NCBI GenBank assembly: GCA_913031125.1
Contig: CAJWFK010000011.1
Span: 1 to 64,000 of the forward strand
Origin: an uncultured Woeseia sp.
Lineage (GTDB): Bacteria; Pseudomonadota; Gammaproteobacteria; Steroidobacterales; Woeseiaceae
Direction: 5' to 3'
DNA: 64,000 bases
Shown here piece after piece: positions 33,342-41,657 of the stretch. Under the pieces are notes generated by a model, which was not told where the DNA came from, did no database searches, and was given only the letters and a program-made list of their open reading frames with translations. Positions within the stretch are counted from its first letter, which is position 1; each line of letters begins with the position of its first letter. A program made the translations under genes and the position numbers.

Positions 33342-35708
33342 TTATTGGATAGATGGGGTGAGCGGCCACATTATGGGAAGCAATACCATAACAGTGATAA
33401 ACACAATAAAGGTTAGTGGAATCCCAATTTTAATGTAATCAACAAATCGATATCCACCTGGCCCCATAACAAGAATATTCGCGGGGTGCGATATCGGACT
33501 TGTGAAACTGGCAGATGCTGCCATAGCAATTGCCATCATGGCTGTCTCAGGCGCTAATCCCATTTCTGACATTGCTGAAAGTACAATCGGTGACATCAGT
33601 ACTACTAAGGCTGCCGTAGGAATGATCATTGTGGCCATCGCAGTGACGATGTAAAGAGCGGCAATCACTGACCATGGTCCGGCATCTCCGAGTAAGCCCA
33701 TAACTTGGGCTGCGAGATATTCAGCGGCACCGGTGTCCTGCATTGCTGTACCAAGTGGCAACATTCCAGCGATGAGGAAAATTGCCCGCCAATCAATGGC
33801 ACGATATGCCTGCTCCATGGTTAAGCAGCCTGTAAGTACCATAAAACTTCCGCCGACTACTGCCGCGATAGAAATGGGTGCATAACCACCCATAGCGCTT
33901 AGTACGACACCTAACATGATTAGTGCAGCCAGGGGTGCCCGACCCGTATGCGGCGGTGCTTGCCCTAGAGGCGTAAGAACCAGGAAGTCCGGATCGTCAT
34001 TAAGCAGTTGTAGTCGTTCGTGAGGACCTAACATCAATAATGCATCACCAACTTGCAGACGTTCGTGGGCTAAGTCAGCATCAATAAGGTCACCTTCACG
34101 CCATATACCAGCGAGTTCTATTCCGTAACGCTCCCGGAACGTTAATTCCCCCACAGTTTTTCCTGCAAGGCGCGACCGAGGATCGAGGGTTGCATCCATT
34201 AGTGTAAGACGTTCTGATTCAAGTGCGCCAAGATTGGGCGCGACTTTGGTTTCCACTTCCAACTCCTGAAGGCCTCGGAGTACATCAAGGTTTTCTTGTT
34301 GCCCCTCGATTAGTAGTAAATCACCTCCCTCGAGAACCTCACCTCCACGAGGCATAACCTTTAGTTTACCGGCACGGAATATTGCGACGACACGAAAATC
34401 AAAGACGTCAGCAAGACGACTTTTTTCAAGTGTTGCTTGATCAAGGGCACTATATTTGGGTAAACGAACGACAAAGAGTCGTTCCTCAACATTGTATTTT
34501 TTTGTTAGCGCTTCATTGGTTAATATTCTAGTTGTACTAAAATCAGCATGTCGATTGAGGATCGCGATATCAGCAGTTTCTCCTTGTACTAGAATTCTAT
34601 CGCCGGCCCGCAGCGGCACATACGCGAGATTAGTTAGCCGATAGTTATGGCGCCGATATATGCCGACGACGCTGACATTAAATCGCGTTCGAAATCCTGC
34701 ATGCCCGATTAGCTCACCTACCAAGGGCGAACCTTCTGCAAGAGTTACTTCTGAATAAGCTACCTTAGCGGCGACCATCGATTTAAGTACTGGTGCCTCA
34801 CGCTCGATAACGAGGTCGCTCCAGCGCTGCAATTCTCGAAATTGGTCCACACGGCCCTGTACCAAAATGCCGTCGCCACCTCGCAATATCGCCTGCCTGC
34901 TCGGAAGCGTGTCACTGCGTCCAAATCTAATAAGGGCTAGAATTATTAAACCTGTAGAAGAGCCGATACGAGATTCTGCGAGGGTCTTACCTACAAGAAC
35001 AGAGCCTCGTGGTACACGCAGCATGAATGTGCGTTCCTGAAGTTTATAACGATGGCGGAGGCTCCGCTGACTTTGATGTCTACCTAGATTTAATTTAGTT
35101 TTCGGGAGAAGAAGGCGCCCAACTAGCGCAACAAATAATACTCCGACCATCATTATGACGCCGCCTAGTGGCGTGAAATCAAAAAGTCTAAACGGGCGAT
35201 ATCCGTTTTGAGACATTATCTCGCCAACAAGCAGATTGGGTGGCGTTCCAATCAGCGTCATCAAGCCGCCGAGCAGCGTCGCATAAGCTAGAGGCATTAA
35301 GAGCCGGGATGGTGGGATTTGTGTGCGTCTGGCGACTTCAACCACGACCGGTAACATTAATGCTGCAACACCAATATTGTTCATAAAAGCAGAGAGAACT
35401 GCGGCGACTAGCATAATCACTGTAATCATTGCTATTTCGCGTCGCCCAGCTAGGCGCATAACTTGGCTTCCTATTATGTCCGCTATACCTGTTCTGGTTA
35501 AGCCTTCGCTCAGAATGAACATTGCCCAAACGGTAATTACGGCACTGTTGGAAAACCCGGCAAATGCTTCGGTGGTTGTAACTAGACCAGTTACTGCCAA
35601 AGCGCATAGCACCAATAGTGCAACGAGATCCATCCGGATAACTTCGCTGACAAATAGAATCAGTGACGTTGTCAAGATTCCAAGTACTAGTGCGATTTCA
35701 AAAGTCAT
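33342..35708 (-). CDS. SLC13/DASS-type transporter with four RCK_C (TrkA-C) domains
   Basis: The 788-residue protein has a first block of membrane helices (about 1-205), including NNIGVAALMLPVV and LIGTPPNLLVGE. A long cytoplasmic region (about 215-580) follows, and then a second helix block ending near residue 780. The cytoplasmic region contains four consecutive TrkA-C/RCK_C modules, each closing with a GD-x-I/L-LVQG/LIEG/LMLG-like strand. RCK_C modules bind small ligands, so transport is probably gated. Relatives carry sulfate, dicarboxylates or other anions, and the substrate here is unknown. Most family members have two such modules, so four is on the large side. It is divergent from the hydrolase gene. 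Confidence 0.88.
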   Translation of the reverse strand: MTFEIALVLGILTTSLILFVSEVIRMDLVALLVLCALAVTGLVTTTEAFAGFSNSAVITVWAMFILSEGLTRTGIADIIGSQVMRLAGRREIAMITVIMLVAAVLSAFMNNIGVAALMLPVVVEVARRTQIPPSRLLMPLAYATLLGGLMTLIGTPPNLLVGEIMSQNGYRPFRLFDFTPLGGVIMMVGVLFVALVGRLLLPKTKLNLGRHQSQRSLRHRYKLQERTFMLRVPRGSVLVGKTLAESRIGSSTGLIILALIRFGRSDTLPSRQAILRGGDGILVQGRVDQFRELQRWSDLVIEREAPVLKSMVAAKVAYSEVTLAEGSPLVGELIGHAGFRTRFNVSVVGIYRRHNYRLTNLAYVPLRAGDRILVQGETADIAILNRHADFSTTRILTNEALTKKYNVEERLFVVRLPKYSALDQATLEKSRLADVFDFRVVAIFRAGKLKVMPRGGEVLEGGDLLLIEGQQENLDVLRGLQELEVETKVAPNLGALESERLTLMDATLDPRSRLAGKTVGELTFRERYGIELAGIWREGDLIDADLAHERLQVGDALLMLGPHERLQLLNDDPDFLVLTPLGQAPPHTGRAPLAALIMLGVVLSAMGGYAPISIAAVVGGSFMVLTGCLTMEQAYRAIDWRAIFLIAGMLPLGTAMQDTGAAEYLAAQVMGLLGDAGPWSVIAALYIVTAMATMIIPTAALVVLMSPIVLSAMSEMGLAPETAMMAIAMAASASFTSPISHPANILVMGPGGYRFVDYIKIGIPLTFIVFITVMVLLPIMWPLTPSIQ

Positions 35709-35806
35709 TAATGACGGCAGGTTGTACTACGTGTTATGTATGGAAGAAAATGTAACCAATTTAGATAAAACTGGCATAGCATGAACCAATGGCATAAAAG
35801 CGGCAA

Positions 35807-36706
35807 ATGACAAGTTCAAAAAATTACTCTACACAAATAAAACCCAAAAGTGTTTGGCATGAGATCCGTGGCGTTCGATACCATGTCACAGAGTGGGGCG
35901 ATCGCCAATACCCGTTGCTTTTTTTACTGCATGGTTGGGGCGACTGTGGCGCTTCTTTCCAATTTTTTGTGGATAGATTAGAGAAAAACTGGTTTGTCGT
36001 TGCGCCAGACTGGCGTGGTTTCGGATTGTCATATTTTCGTTGTGAATCATATTGGTTTCCCGATTATATTGCTGATTTGCACACTTTGTTAAACATCTAT
36101 GAGCCTAGTGCTCCAGTGAATCTGCTCGGGCATAGTATGGGCGCTAATGTTGCCACTCTTTACGCTGGTATATTTCCTGACCGCGTTTGCCGTGTTATTA
36201 ATGTTGAGGGATTTGGGCTTGGAGATAGTGATCCAACAAATGCTCCCGACAATTATCGACGTTGGATTGAGCTATCAAACAATATGCCGGCGTATAAGGT
36301 ATATAAAACTTATGATGAGTTAGCTGATCGAATCATTAAAAGGAACCCAGCAATAAGTTACGATCGCGCAATATTCGTGGCGCAAAATTGGGCTACTCAA
36401 GTTCAGGATGGATCAATAGTTTTGCGGGCCGATCCTGCACATAAGCTCCCTAACGCCGTCCAATATAGACGTGCAGAGGCTGAAGCTTGCTGGGCGGCGG
36501 TTACCGCTCCAATGCTTATTGTCTTAGGTGAGACAACAAATTTTAAGGAGGCTTTTAAAGCATTAATCGGGTCGAATGAGTCAAGGAATGCGTTTGATGA
36601 ATCCAGATCCGTCGTGATCTCAGGCGCAGGGCACATGGTGCATTTAGAGCAGCCAACAAAACTGGCGACCGCGACGGAAAAATTTTTGACGCAAAATCAA
36701 GGCTGA
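35807..36706 (+). CDS. Alpha/beta hydrolase
   Basis: The 299-residue alpha/beta hydrolase fold has oxyanion segment LLHGWGDCGASF, nucleophile elbow GHSMGANVA (Ser near 109) and catalytic His in SGAGHMVHLEQP near the C-terminus. No signal peptide or cofactor is seen. The family includes epoxide hydrolases, haloalkane dehalogenases and esterases. The sequence does not decide between them. It is followed 58 bases later by the class II aldolase gene, separated by a promoter/operator-like element, so the two are probably transcribed separately. Confidence 0.85.
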   Translation: MTSSKNYSTQIKPKSVWHEIRGVRYHVTEWGDRQYPLLFLLHGWGDCGASFQFFVDRLEKNWFVVAPDWRGFGLSYFRCESYWFPDYIADLHTLLNIYEPSAPVNLLGHSMGANVATLYAGIFPDRVCRVINVEGFGLGDSDPTNAPDNYRRWIELSNNMPAYKVYKTYDELADRIIKRNPAISYDRAIFVAQNWATQVQDGSIVLRADPAHKLPNAVQYRRAEAEACWAAVTAPMLIVLGETTNFKEAFKALIGSNESRNAFDESRSVVISGAGHMVHLEQPTKLATATEKFLTQNQG

Positions 36707-36729
36707 TGTCATAAGTAGATCAGTGGTCG

Positions 36730-36753
36730 TATAATCTAGTTAAATATAACTAG
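36730..36753 (+). promoter_or_regulatory. TATAAT box followed directly by a perfect inverted repeat
   Basis: TATAAT (36730-36735) is followed at once by CTAGTTA-AATA-TAACTAG (36736-36753), a dyad with 7-base perfect arms. Transcription from this -10 would start near 36742, inside the dyad, so a bound repressor would block it. The class II aldolase start is at 36765. There is no convincing -35. The dyad could instead form a 5' RNA hairpin. Confidence 0.45.
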
Positions 36754-36764
36754 GCAAATCTTAT

Positions 36765-37535
36765 ATGAGTAAAGTTATTGACGATTATGGGGTCAAGGAA
36801 CAGGTGTCTGATGAGGAATGGAGCATACGAGTTAACCTCGCAGCATGCTATCGACTGATCGCTTTGTTTGGTTGGGACGACCTGATATTCACGCATATTT
36901 CCGCACGTGTGCCGGGTCCAGATGAGCATTTTCTGATTAATGCCTATGGACTACTATTTGAAGAGATGACTGCTAGTAGTTTGGTAAAGGTCAATCTAGA
37001 TGGGGAGATTGTCCTAGACACACCATATTTCATTAATCCAGCAGGTTACACAATTCATAGTGCTATCCATGCCGCCCGAAAAGATGCTGGCTGCGTTTTA
37101 CACACTCACACGAAGGCTGGCGTAGCTGTTTCGGCACAATCGCAGGGACTAATGCCTATCTCACAGATCTCATTGTTTCCTTTTGCATCTCTTGCTTATC
37201 ATGACTACGAAGGTATAGCTCTTAATGAAGATGAAAAATCCCGATTAGTATCGGACCTAGGAGACAAAAGTTTTCTAATATTGAGAAATCATGGATTATT
37301 AACGGTCGGGCCCACAATATCTGATGCTTTTCTATTTATGTATTCATTAGAGACCGCTTGTCAAACACAGATCGCGGCACTTTCTGGAGGATCAGAACTT
37401 ACGCACATACATCCCGCGATTGTTGATGGAATAAAGGTGCAGGTTGAGCAGGTATTAAAGGGTATTGGCGGTGATCTAGCCTGGCCTGGATTGCTTAGGC
37501 GGCTTGATCGTCAAGATGTCTCTTATAAAGATTAA
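36765..37535 (+). CDS. Class II aldolase/adducin family protein
   Basis: The 256-residue protein has zinc-site histidines in VLHTHTKAG (about 112-120) and LRNHGLLTVG (near 180). The N-terminal part FTHISARVPG is typical of class II aldolases (fuculose/ribulose phosphate aldolase type) and of the adducin head. Such enzymes cleave or decarboxylate phosphorylated or keto sugars. The FTHIS...HTHT...NHGLL pattern is common in widely distributed members of unknown substrate. It has its own promoter/operator candidate and ends 4 bases from the convergent ilvA. Confidence 0.88.
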   Translation: MSKVIDDYGVKEQVSDEEWSIRVNLAACYRLIALFGWDDLIFTHISARVPGPDEHFLINAYGLLFEEMTASSLVKVNLDGEIVLDTPYFINPAGYTIHSAIHAARKDAGCVLHTHTKAGVAVSAQSQGLMPISQISLFPFASLAYHDYEGIALNEDEKSRLVSDLGDKSFLILRNHGLLTVGPTISDAFLFMYSLETACQTQIAALSGGSELTHIHPAIVDGIKVQVEQVLKGIGGDLAWPGLLRRLDRQDVSYKD

Positions 37536-37539
37536 TTTC

Positions 37540-39057
37540 CTAGTTGAGAAACATCCGATATGCAGGGTTCTCGCTTTCCTCGAAATGCTTATATCCTAAC
37601 TTGGTTAGGTGCAGCTCAAGTTTACTCGAATCGTCCTGCGGAACTTGGATGCCTGCTAATACGCGTCCGTAATCTGATCCATGATTGCGGTAATGAAATA
37701 GACTGATGTTCCAATTTGTACCGATCGCTTGCAGGAAATCCGTTAAAGCAGCGGGCCGCTCTGGAAATTCGAATCGAAAAAGTCGCTCATCTGCTAAGTT
37801 AGACGCGCTGCCGCCGACCATATGTCGGATATGTAGTTTGGCCATTTCATTGTTACTCAGATCAGCGATTACGTACCCTAAGCTCTCGAGGTTATTAATT
37901 AGCGTTTGATGTTCTTTCACACCATGTTTGATTTGTATCCCGACAAATACATGCGCTTTTTTAGGGTTATTGTAGCGATAATTGAATTCTGTGATATTGC
38001 GACGTCCCAGTGTCTCACAAAACTTACGAAAGCTGCCCGGCTGCTCTGGAATTTGAACAGCTAGAAGTATTTCTTCCTCTTCGCCAATTGCGGCTCGTTC
38101 GGCAATGTGCCGTAACCGATCGAAATTTACATTTGCCCCACAATTTATAACTGTGAATTCTTCGTTCTTGATGCCCCTCTCCGAAACATACTTTTTAAGT
38201 CCGGCAACAGCGAGTGCACCCGCAGGTTCGACAATAGAGCGAGTATCTTCGAAAATGTCTTTGATACTTGCACATATTTGATCTGTATCAACAGTGATGA
38301 TTTCATCAACGAGTTCTTTACAGATTCTGAAAGTCTCATCGCCGACTCGACGTACTGCAACGCCATCGGCAAAAATCCCGACATGGTCCAAGGAAATCGG
38401 CCGGCCGGCTTTAAGAGATTTCTTCATCGCAGCCGAATCCTCTGGTTCGACTCCTATGATACGTATATGTGGGCGCTTTCCTTTTAGATATGAGGCTATT
38501 CCTGAAATCAGACCTCCCCCACCGATTGGTGCAAATACGGCGGATACCTTTTCGCTCATCTGGCTGACAAGCTCACGACCAATAGTACCCTGCCCAGCAA
38601 TTACGGCAGGATCATCAAAGGGATGAATAAACGTTAATGACTCTGAAGCCGCCAATTCCCGAGCTTTAGCGTAGGCATCATCATAGGTGTCGCCATGGAG
38701 GAGGATTTCGCCGCCAAGAGCCTTGACGGCACTTACTTTGATGGATGGCGTAGTTATGGGCATTACGATGACTGCCCGAATTTCCCGGCGTTGAGCGGCC
38801 AAAGCAACGCCCTGTGCGTGGTTACCGGCTGAACTGCAGATAACACCGTTTGAAATAACCTCTTGGGTAAGGGTTGCGAGTTTATTATTAGCACCGCGGA
38901 GCTTGAACGAAAAAATAGATTGCAGGTCTTCCCGTTTCATCCAGATACGGTTGTTTATTCGAATAGAAAGATTTTCTGCCAGTTCAAGTGGAGACTCTTG
39001 CGCAACGTCATAAACTGCGGCTTCATCGATTAGTTCTTGGTATTTGTCAATATCCAT
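37540..39057 (-). CDS. ilvA: Threonine ammonia-lyase, biosynthetic
   Basis: The fold-type II PLP enzyme is 505 residues from the ATG at 39057. The frame is open to 39141, but that start would leave only 10 bases to the divergent peptidase gene, and E. coli IlvA aligns with the later start. The PLP lysine is in SFKLRGANNK, the phosphate loop is GGGGLISG, and two ACT-like regulatory domains fill the last 190 residues (the second starting near FRFEFPERPAAL). It deaminates threonine to 2-oxobutyrate for isoleucine synthesis, with feedback inhibition by isoleucine through the ACT pair. Confidence 0.94.
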   Translation of the reverse strand: MDIDKYQELIDEAAVYDVAQESPLELAENLSIRINNRIWMKREDLQSIFSFKLRGANNKLATLTQEVISNGVICSSAGNHAQGVALAAQRREIRAVIVMPITTPSIKVSAVKALGGEILLHGDTYDDAYAKARELAASESLTFIHPFDDPAVIAGQGTIGRELVSQMSEKVSAVFAPIGGGGLISGIASYLKGKRPHIRIIGVEPEDSAAMKKSLKAGRPISLDHVGIFADGVAVRRVGDETFRICKELVDEIITVDTDQICASIKDIFEDTRSIVEPAGALAVAGLKKYVSERGIKNEEFTVINCGANVNFDRLRHIAERAAIGEEEEILLAVQIPEQPGSFRKFCETLGRRNITEFNYRYNNPKKAHVFVGIQIKHGVKEHQTLINNLESLGYVIADLSNNEMAKLHIRHMVGGSASNLADERLFRFEFPERPAALTDFLQAIGTNWNISLFHYRNHGSDYGRVLAGIQVPQDDSSKLELHLTKLGYKHFEESENPAYRMFLN

Positions 39058-39151
39058 TGCATGCGGAGGGTAACGCATTCCGGTACTAAACGGCGATAGT
39101 TTCCTAAATAACTCATGGCAATCGTGTATCAGCGGTCTCATAATCCGTCTA

Positions 39152-40117
39152 ATGTCAAAAAGAGATAAAAAGAGGACGCTGTATCCACCTATCGAACCGA
39201 ACCATACTGGCTTTATCGATGTCGGTAGCGTTCACAAACTCTACTACGAAGAATGTGGAAACCCTGATGGAAAGCCGGTTGTGTTTCTCCATGGTGGACC
39301 AGGCGGTGGTTGTACGGTTTCGAACCGCCGGTTTTGGGACCCGGGTGTATACCGGATCATTCTTTTTGATCAGCGCGGTAGCGGGCGCAGCGAGCCGTAT
39401 GCCAGTTTGGAACAAAATACAACGTGGGACCTAGTTAATGATATTGAAGTGCTTCGCGACACACTGAATATAAAACAATGGCAAGTCTTTGGTGGCTCCT
39501 GGGGCAGTACACTCGCACTAGCCCATGCGCAAACATATCCGGAATGCGTATCCGAAATAATACTTCGTGGAATATTTTTGCTTCGCCAAAAAGAAATCGA
39601 CTGGGTTTATCAACATGGTACTAGCGAGCTCTATCCTGATGCTTGGGAGCATTATCTTGCCCCGATCCCAGAAAAAGAGCGCCATGATTTGGTGAAGGCT
39701 TATTACAAACGCCTTACTTCTAACGATTTGGATATACAAATGGAGGCGGCAAAGGCGTGGTCTATTTGGGAAGGAATGACGAGCACACTGCTCCCGAATG
39801 ACGAAATTGCCGCTGAATTCGGTTCAACTAATGTGGCACTCGCTTTGGCACGTATTGAGTGCCACTATTTTGTGAATAGAGGTTTTATGGAGGAAAATCA
39901 ACTTATCGATAATGTGCACAGAATTAGGCATATTCCTTCTGTGATTGTTCAGGGCCGATATGATGTTTTGTGCCCAGTGGTTTCCGCTTGGGAATTATTG
40001 AAAGAATGGCCCGAAGCAGATATGCGGATAGTCCCAGATGCAGGTCATTCAGCATTCGAACCCGGAAACATTCACGAATTAATTATGGCAACTGAAAGTT
40101 TTAGCCGACAAAAATAG
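39152..40117 (+). CDS. pip: Proline iminopeptidase
   Basis: This 321-residue alpha/beta hydrolase of peptidase family S33 has the HGGPGGG oxyanion motif (near 49-55), FDQRGSGRS, nucleophile elbow GGSWGSTLA (Ser near 117), Asp in GRYDVLCP and His in DAGHSAFEP. These are the signatures of prolyl aminopeptidase. The protein is cytoplasmic and removes N-terminal proline from peptides. Length matches the family (about 315). Dihydroorotase follows 11 bases downstream and is probably co-transcribed. Confidence 0.94.
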   Translation: MSKRDKKRTLYPPIEPNHTGFIDVGSVHKLYYEECGNPDGKPVVFLHGGPGGGCTVSNRRFWDPGVYRIILFDQRGSGRSEPYASLEQNTTWDLVNDIEVLRDTLNIKQWQVFGGSWGSTLALAHAQTYPECVSEIILRGIFLLRQKEIDWVYQHGTSELYPDAWEHYLAPIPEKERHDLVKAYYKRLTSNDLDIQMEAAKAWSIWEGMTSTLLPNDEIAAEFGSTNVALALARIECHYFVNRGFMEENQLIDNVHRIRHIPSVIVQGRYDVLCPVVSAWELLKEWPEADMRIVPDAGHSAFEPGNIHELIMATESFSRQK

Positions 40118-40128
40118 ATAATACAGCG

Positions 40129-41469
40129 ATGCAAGAACTACTTATAACAAATGCACGACTAGTCAACGAAGGCACAACGCAGGATGTAGATGTGTTGATT
40201 AAGGGTGAGCGAATAGAAAAAATTGCAGGAGGCCTTAAACCTTCTGATAACACACTTATCATTGACGCTGCTGGAAAAATGCTATTACCGGGCATGATTG
40301 ATGATCAGGTCCATTGCCGTGAACCAGGGTTGACTTATAAGGGAGATCTCGCAACCGAATCCGCGGCTGCTGTAGCTGGTGGTGTCACCAGTTTTATGGA
40401 TATGCCCAATGTCGATCCACAGACGACTAATAGGAGCGCATTATCGGATAAATACGATAATGCTAAGGGGAGGTGTTGGACTAATCATGGTTTTTATTTA
40501 GGGGCCACTAATAACAATATTGAGGAAATAAAAGCCCTCCGGGTAGGTGAGGCCTGTGGTATCAAAGCTTTCATGGGAGCCTCAACCGGCAACATGCTTG
40601 TTGATGAACCAGATGCCCTAGAAAAACTATTCCAACATGCACCAGTGCCTGTAGTAACGCACTGCGAACACTCACCCACAATTTGGGACAATGAAAAAGA
40701 AGCTAAAGCTATATTTGGGGACGATGTGCCAATGCACGAGCACCCTAAAATACGCTCTGCTAATGCCTGCCTTTTGTCCTCTAGTCAGGCAGTGGATCTT
40801 GCTCGAACTCACGATGCATTATTGCATGTCTTGCATTTGACGACTGCAATTGAAATGGGTCTTTTTGCTAAGGGGAATCGACGTAATAAACGCATTACGG
40901 CCGAAGTCTGTGTCCATCACCTTTGGTTTGACGAAAGTCATTACTCTGATTTTGGTGCAAAGATTAAATGTAACCCCGCTATAAAATCCGCAGACGATCG
41001 CCAGGCTTTAATAAACGCGGTTAATGAAGATCGCATTGATGTAATAGCCACTGATCATGCGCCGCATACCAAAAATGAAAAAGCTAAAAGCTATTTTCAA
41101 TCGCCAGCCGGATTACCTTTAGTGCAACACGTAATACTTTGCCTATTTGATATGGCGAAGGACGGGTATCTGGAATATGAACGCATCGTGGATAAGACGG
41201 CACATGCACCAGCAGATATTTTTGGAGTAGTTGATCGAGGCTATGTCCGCGAAGGATATTTTGCGGATCTCGTGCTAATGGATTCTTCACGGCCTTATCT
41301 TGTTGATCAAACTAATCTATATGCCAAATGTCAGTGGTCCCCTTTCGAAGGGCATGTATTTAGTTCAACTGTGGATACAACAATCGTTAATGGACAGATT
41401 GTCTACACAGAAGGCCAGTTAAATGGTTGTGCCGCGGGCCACAGACTTAAATTCAACCGTGCTAGGTAA
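40129..41469 (+). CDS. pyrC: Dihydroorotase (class I-type)
   Basis: The 446-residue amidohydrolase has metal-site motif DDQVHCREPG (58-67), GIKAFMGASTG with the bridging-lysine candidate Lys146, THCEHSP and VLHLTT histidines, and the catalytic aspartate in IATDHAPH near 307. It should cyclise carbamoyl-aspartate to dihydroorotate in pyrimidine synthesis. The first histidine of the usual HxH is Gln60. The DDQVHFREP form occurs in a recognised dihydroorotase subgroup, so I do not read it as inactivation. E. coli PyrC is a shorter, distinct class. The 188 bases after it hold no clear terminator. Confidence 0.9.
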   Translation: MQELLITNARLVNEGTTQDVDVLIKGERIEKIAGGLKPSDNTLIIDAAGKMLLPGMIDDQVHCREPGLTYKGDLATESAAAVAGGVTSFMDMPNVDPQTTNRSALSDKYDNAKGRCWTNHGFYLGATNNNIEEIKALRVGEACGIKAFMGASTGNMLVDEPDALEKLFQHAPVPVVTHCEHSPTIWDNEKEAKAIFGDDVPMHEHPKIRSANACLLSSSQAVDLARTHDALLHVLHLTTAIEMGLFAKGNRRNKRITAEVCVHHLWFDESHYSDFGAKIKCNPAIKSADDRQALINAVNEDRIDVIATDHAPHTKNEKAKSYFQSPAGLPLVQHVILCLFDMAKDGYLEYERIVDKTAHAPADIFGVVDRGYVREGYFADLVLMDSSRPYLVDQTNLYAKCQWSPFEGHVFSSTVDTTIVNGQIVYTEGQLNGCAAGHRLKFNRAR

Positions 41470-41657
41470 ATATGTGTTCTATTATTTTTTATCAAATTCA
41501 ATCGGAATACGTATTTAATTGAGTGTTATAAATGTTAAGAATATCGGAAATATGTTTACTTTCCCGCCGATCTCGTTATCCTTCCATCCATATATAGTCG
41601 TGACAGTAGCAGTCTGAGATATCAATCGCATAATCAAGCCAATTGGCAACCACGCGA

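Noticed and set aside
35323-35784. 153-residue plus-strand ORF opposite the SLC13/RCK_C gene
   Set aside because: It is rich in Thr, Ile, Ala and Arg, as expected for the complement of hydrophobic codons. No family signature is seen.
40303-40332. Gln in place of the first metal His of dihydroorotase, taken as inactivation
   Set aside because: The DDQVHxREP form is shared by a whole dihydroorotase subgroup, and the remaining ligands are intact.
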